A stretch of DNA of 5,884 bases from Gammaproteobacteria bacterium (lineage in GTDB: Bacteria; Pseudomonadota; Gammaproteobacteria; Pseudomonadales; Oleiphilaceae), in contig JAJUGC010000155.1 in assembly GCA_029268325.1 (NCBI GenBank), positions 1 to 5,884 on the forward strand, read 5' to 3'. Position 1 is the stretch's first letter, and every line of letters begins with the position of its first letter. Shown one piece after another: positions 4,743 through 5,884 of this stretch. Below the pieces are notes generated by a model. The model was not told the origin of the DNA. It searched no databases and saw only the letters and a list, made by a program, of their open reading frames with translations. The translations under genes and the position numbers were made by a program.

Positions 4743-5884
4743 TATGATGAGTGAGGAATCGCGACGTTCGCCTCCGGCAGCAGCTCCATGAACTTCTGCT
4801 GTAGTACATGTTTGGCGCCTTCGTCGCCATGCACAATCCGAATCTCTCGGGGTTTCTTGCGCATCCGCTTAACGAAATTGATTAAGTCTTTTTGATCCGC
4901 ATGGGCAGAGTAGCCGCCAATTTTGTGGATCTTGGCCCGGATGTCATAGCGTTCGCCATCTAGTTCCACATAGCCGTTGCGGGGGCCATAGGTGAGGATG
5001 TCCCGCCCGGGCGTGCCTGCGGCCTGATAGCCAACAAACAGAATGTCGTGCTTGGGGTTGCCCAACATGGCCTTGAGATAGTTCACCACGCGCCCGCCAG
5101 CACACATACCGCTGGCGGCCAAGACCACAGCCGGACGCGTAGAGGTGGCTAAATGCTGCACCAGACGCATGTGATCCGCATGGTCATTCACGGTAATCAG
5201 CTGTTCAAAGGACAAGGGATGGCGCCCCTGGCGCAACTTGCGGCGGGCCTCGGCGTCCCAGAAGGGTTTGAGCTCCCGGTAGATCTGGGTAAATCGGGCC
5301 GCCAGGGGCGAGTCGACAATAATCGCCAGTTCCTTCCAGCGCAGGTTCGGGGCCACTTCCCCATTCAGGTTGCGATGGATAATTTCCTCCAGCTCATAGA
5401 GGATTTCCTGGGTACGGCCAATGCTGAATGCGGGAATCAATACTGTGCCGTTATCCGCCAGGGCCCGTTCCAAAACCGCCTGCAAACGCTGCTTGCGCAG
5501 GCGTCGGTCTTCATGGAGCTGGTCGCCATAAGTGCTTTCAATCACCAACCGGTCACAGCCATAGGGTGCCTTGGGGGCTGGCAAAAGAGGCGAATGGGGC
5601 GCCCCCAGGTCGCCGCTGAAAATAATGCGCTCTCTCTTCCCTGCCCTAACACCCCGCCCCTGCTCTGGAACGGTCTTACCCATCACAGGACAGTCGAACT
5701 CTACATAGACGGAGCCAAGGATATGGCCGGCCCGGTGCAGGCGAAGCTGTGCGGCATGCGCGGCGAACAGCCGGTTGACCTGGGCGTCGTCGCGTTCGAG
5801 CAGGCCTTCCAGTTCCTTCAGGAAGTCGTCGAGCGCCGCGTCGTCGAGCGGCGCCACGGCCGGCGCGGAGGGCGCGGACAGTGC
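4742..5884 (-). CDS. MBL-fold/beta-CASP RNA metallo-hydrolase, 5' end outside the window
   Basis: Partial gene: the frame is open to the window edge and ends in TAA at 4742-4744. A GTG at 5855-5857 lies in frame but is probably internal, because full-length relatives begin with an HxHxDH metal-binding motif that is absent here. Counting from that GTG, visible motifs are AGHILGS (H45, metal ligand), FSGDLG (D83, metal ligand), ESTYGD (E107, beta-CASP motif A), a beta-CASP cap with IPAFSIGRTQE (141-151), VDSPLA (181-186), AASGMCAGGR (247-256) and GYQAAGTPGRD (276-286), then the RNA-specificity region with GGYSAHADQ (H319, motif B) and VHGDEGAK (H343, motif C). All visible catalytic residues are intact. 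Such proteins (CPSF73/TTHA0252-like) are zinc-dependent cytoplasmic ribonucleases; the substrate of this one is unknown. A charged insert of about 20 residues (56-76) precedes FSGDLG. It is on the same strand as the capsule genes but 420 bp away, so probably a separate transcription unit. Confidence 0.93.
   Translation of the reverse strand, partial: ALSAPSAPAVAPLDDAALDDFLKELEGLLERDDAQVNRLFAAHAAQLRLHRAGHILGSVYVEFDCPVMGKTVPEQGRGVRAGKRERIIFSGDLGAPHSPLLPAPKAPYGCDRLVIESTYGDQLHEDRRLRKQRLQAVLERALADNGTVLIPAFSIGRTQEILYELEEIIHRNLNGEVAPNLRWKELAIIVDSPLAARFTQIYRELKPFWDAEARRKLRQGRHPLSFEQLITVNDHADHMRLVQHLATSTRPAVVLAASGMCAGGRVVNYLKAMLGNPKHDILFVGYQAAGTPGRDILTYGPRNGYVELDGERYDIRAKIHKIGGYSAHADQKDLINFVKRMRKKPREIRIVHGDEGAKHVLQQKFMELLPEANVAIPHSS
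5825..5854. repeat. 15-bp in-frame tandem duplication in the nuclease gene
   Basis: 5825-5839 (GTCGTCGAGCGCCGC) and 5840-5854 (GTCGTCGAGCGGCGC) differ at one base. On the minus strand they encode consecutive pentapeptides APLDD and AALDD, in a poorly conserved Ala/Asp-rich segment ahead of the AGH motif. The frame is kept. Replication slippage in GC-rich DNA is the simplest origin. Confidence 0.7.

Noticed and set aside
4627..4836. A 69-codon minus-strand frame spanning the end of the nuclease gene and the intergenic region, with a hydrophobic C-terminus.
   Set aside because: It starts inside the nuclease gene in another frame, has a Cys/Arg/Ser-rich N-terminal half typical of a shadow frame, and no recognisable domain.
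4742..5884. The idea that the nuclease is part of the capsule system.
   Set aside because: A 420-bp gap with its own promoter candidate separates it from the operon, and this enzyme family has no known role in polysaccharide export. Adjacency alone is not enough.

Overview
The window looks like part of a gammaproteobacterial chromosome, probably from a marine or environmental species. I infer this from the moderately high G+C, the Gram-negative outer-membrane export proteins, and the pairing of a Wzi-type barrel with an oversized SLBB-domain export protein. The genus cannot be fixed from the sequence alone. All three convincing genes lie on the minus strand, so transcription runs from right to left.

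Right side (4742-5884): the 3' part of a gene for a metallo-beta-lactamase/beta-CASP RNA-processing-type nuclease. Its frame is open to the window edge, so the start and the first metal-binding motif lie outside. About 420 bp without a convincing gene follow (4322-4741). This stretch holds a weak hairpin after the nuclease gene, one candidate sigma70-type promoter, and several short GC-rich hairpins, two of which are mutually exclusive. It is best read as the promoter and long 5' leader of the polysaccharide genes.

Centre and left (113-4321): a two-gene operon. The first gene encodes a Wzi-family outer-membrane capsule-assembly beta-barrel, most likely starting at GTG with no ATG available. 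Fifteen bases later comes a very large periplasmic/outer-membrane polysaccharide export protein with one Poly_export domain and about six SLBB domains. The export protein would form the conduit through which polymer leaves the cell, and Wzi would help organise or anchor it at the surface. The other parts of such a pathway (Wzc/Wzz-type co-polymerase, flippase, polymerase, glycosyltransferases) are not in the window and may lie to the left.

Left end (1-112): a non-coding flank with a perfect 20-bp palindrome and a short 16-bp tandem repeat that carries its own inverted repeat. I found no tRNA, rRNA, CRISPR array, insertion sequence or phage gene. The window reads as a fairly ordinary surface-polysaccharide export locus. 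The most unusual parts are the long structured leader, the domain-rich export protein and the repeats in the left flank.
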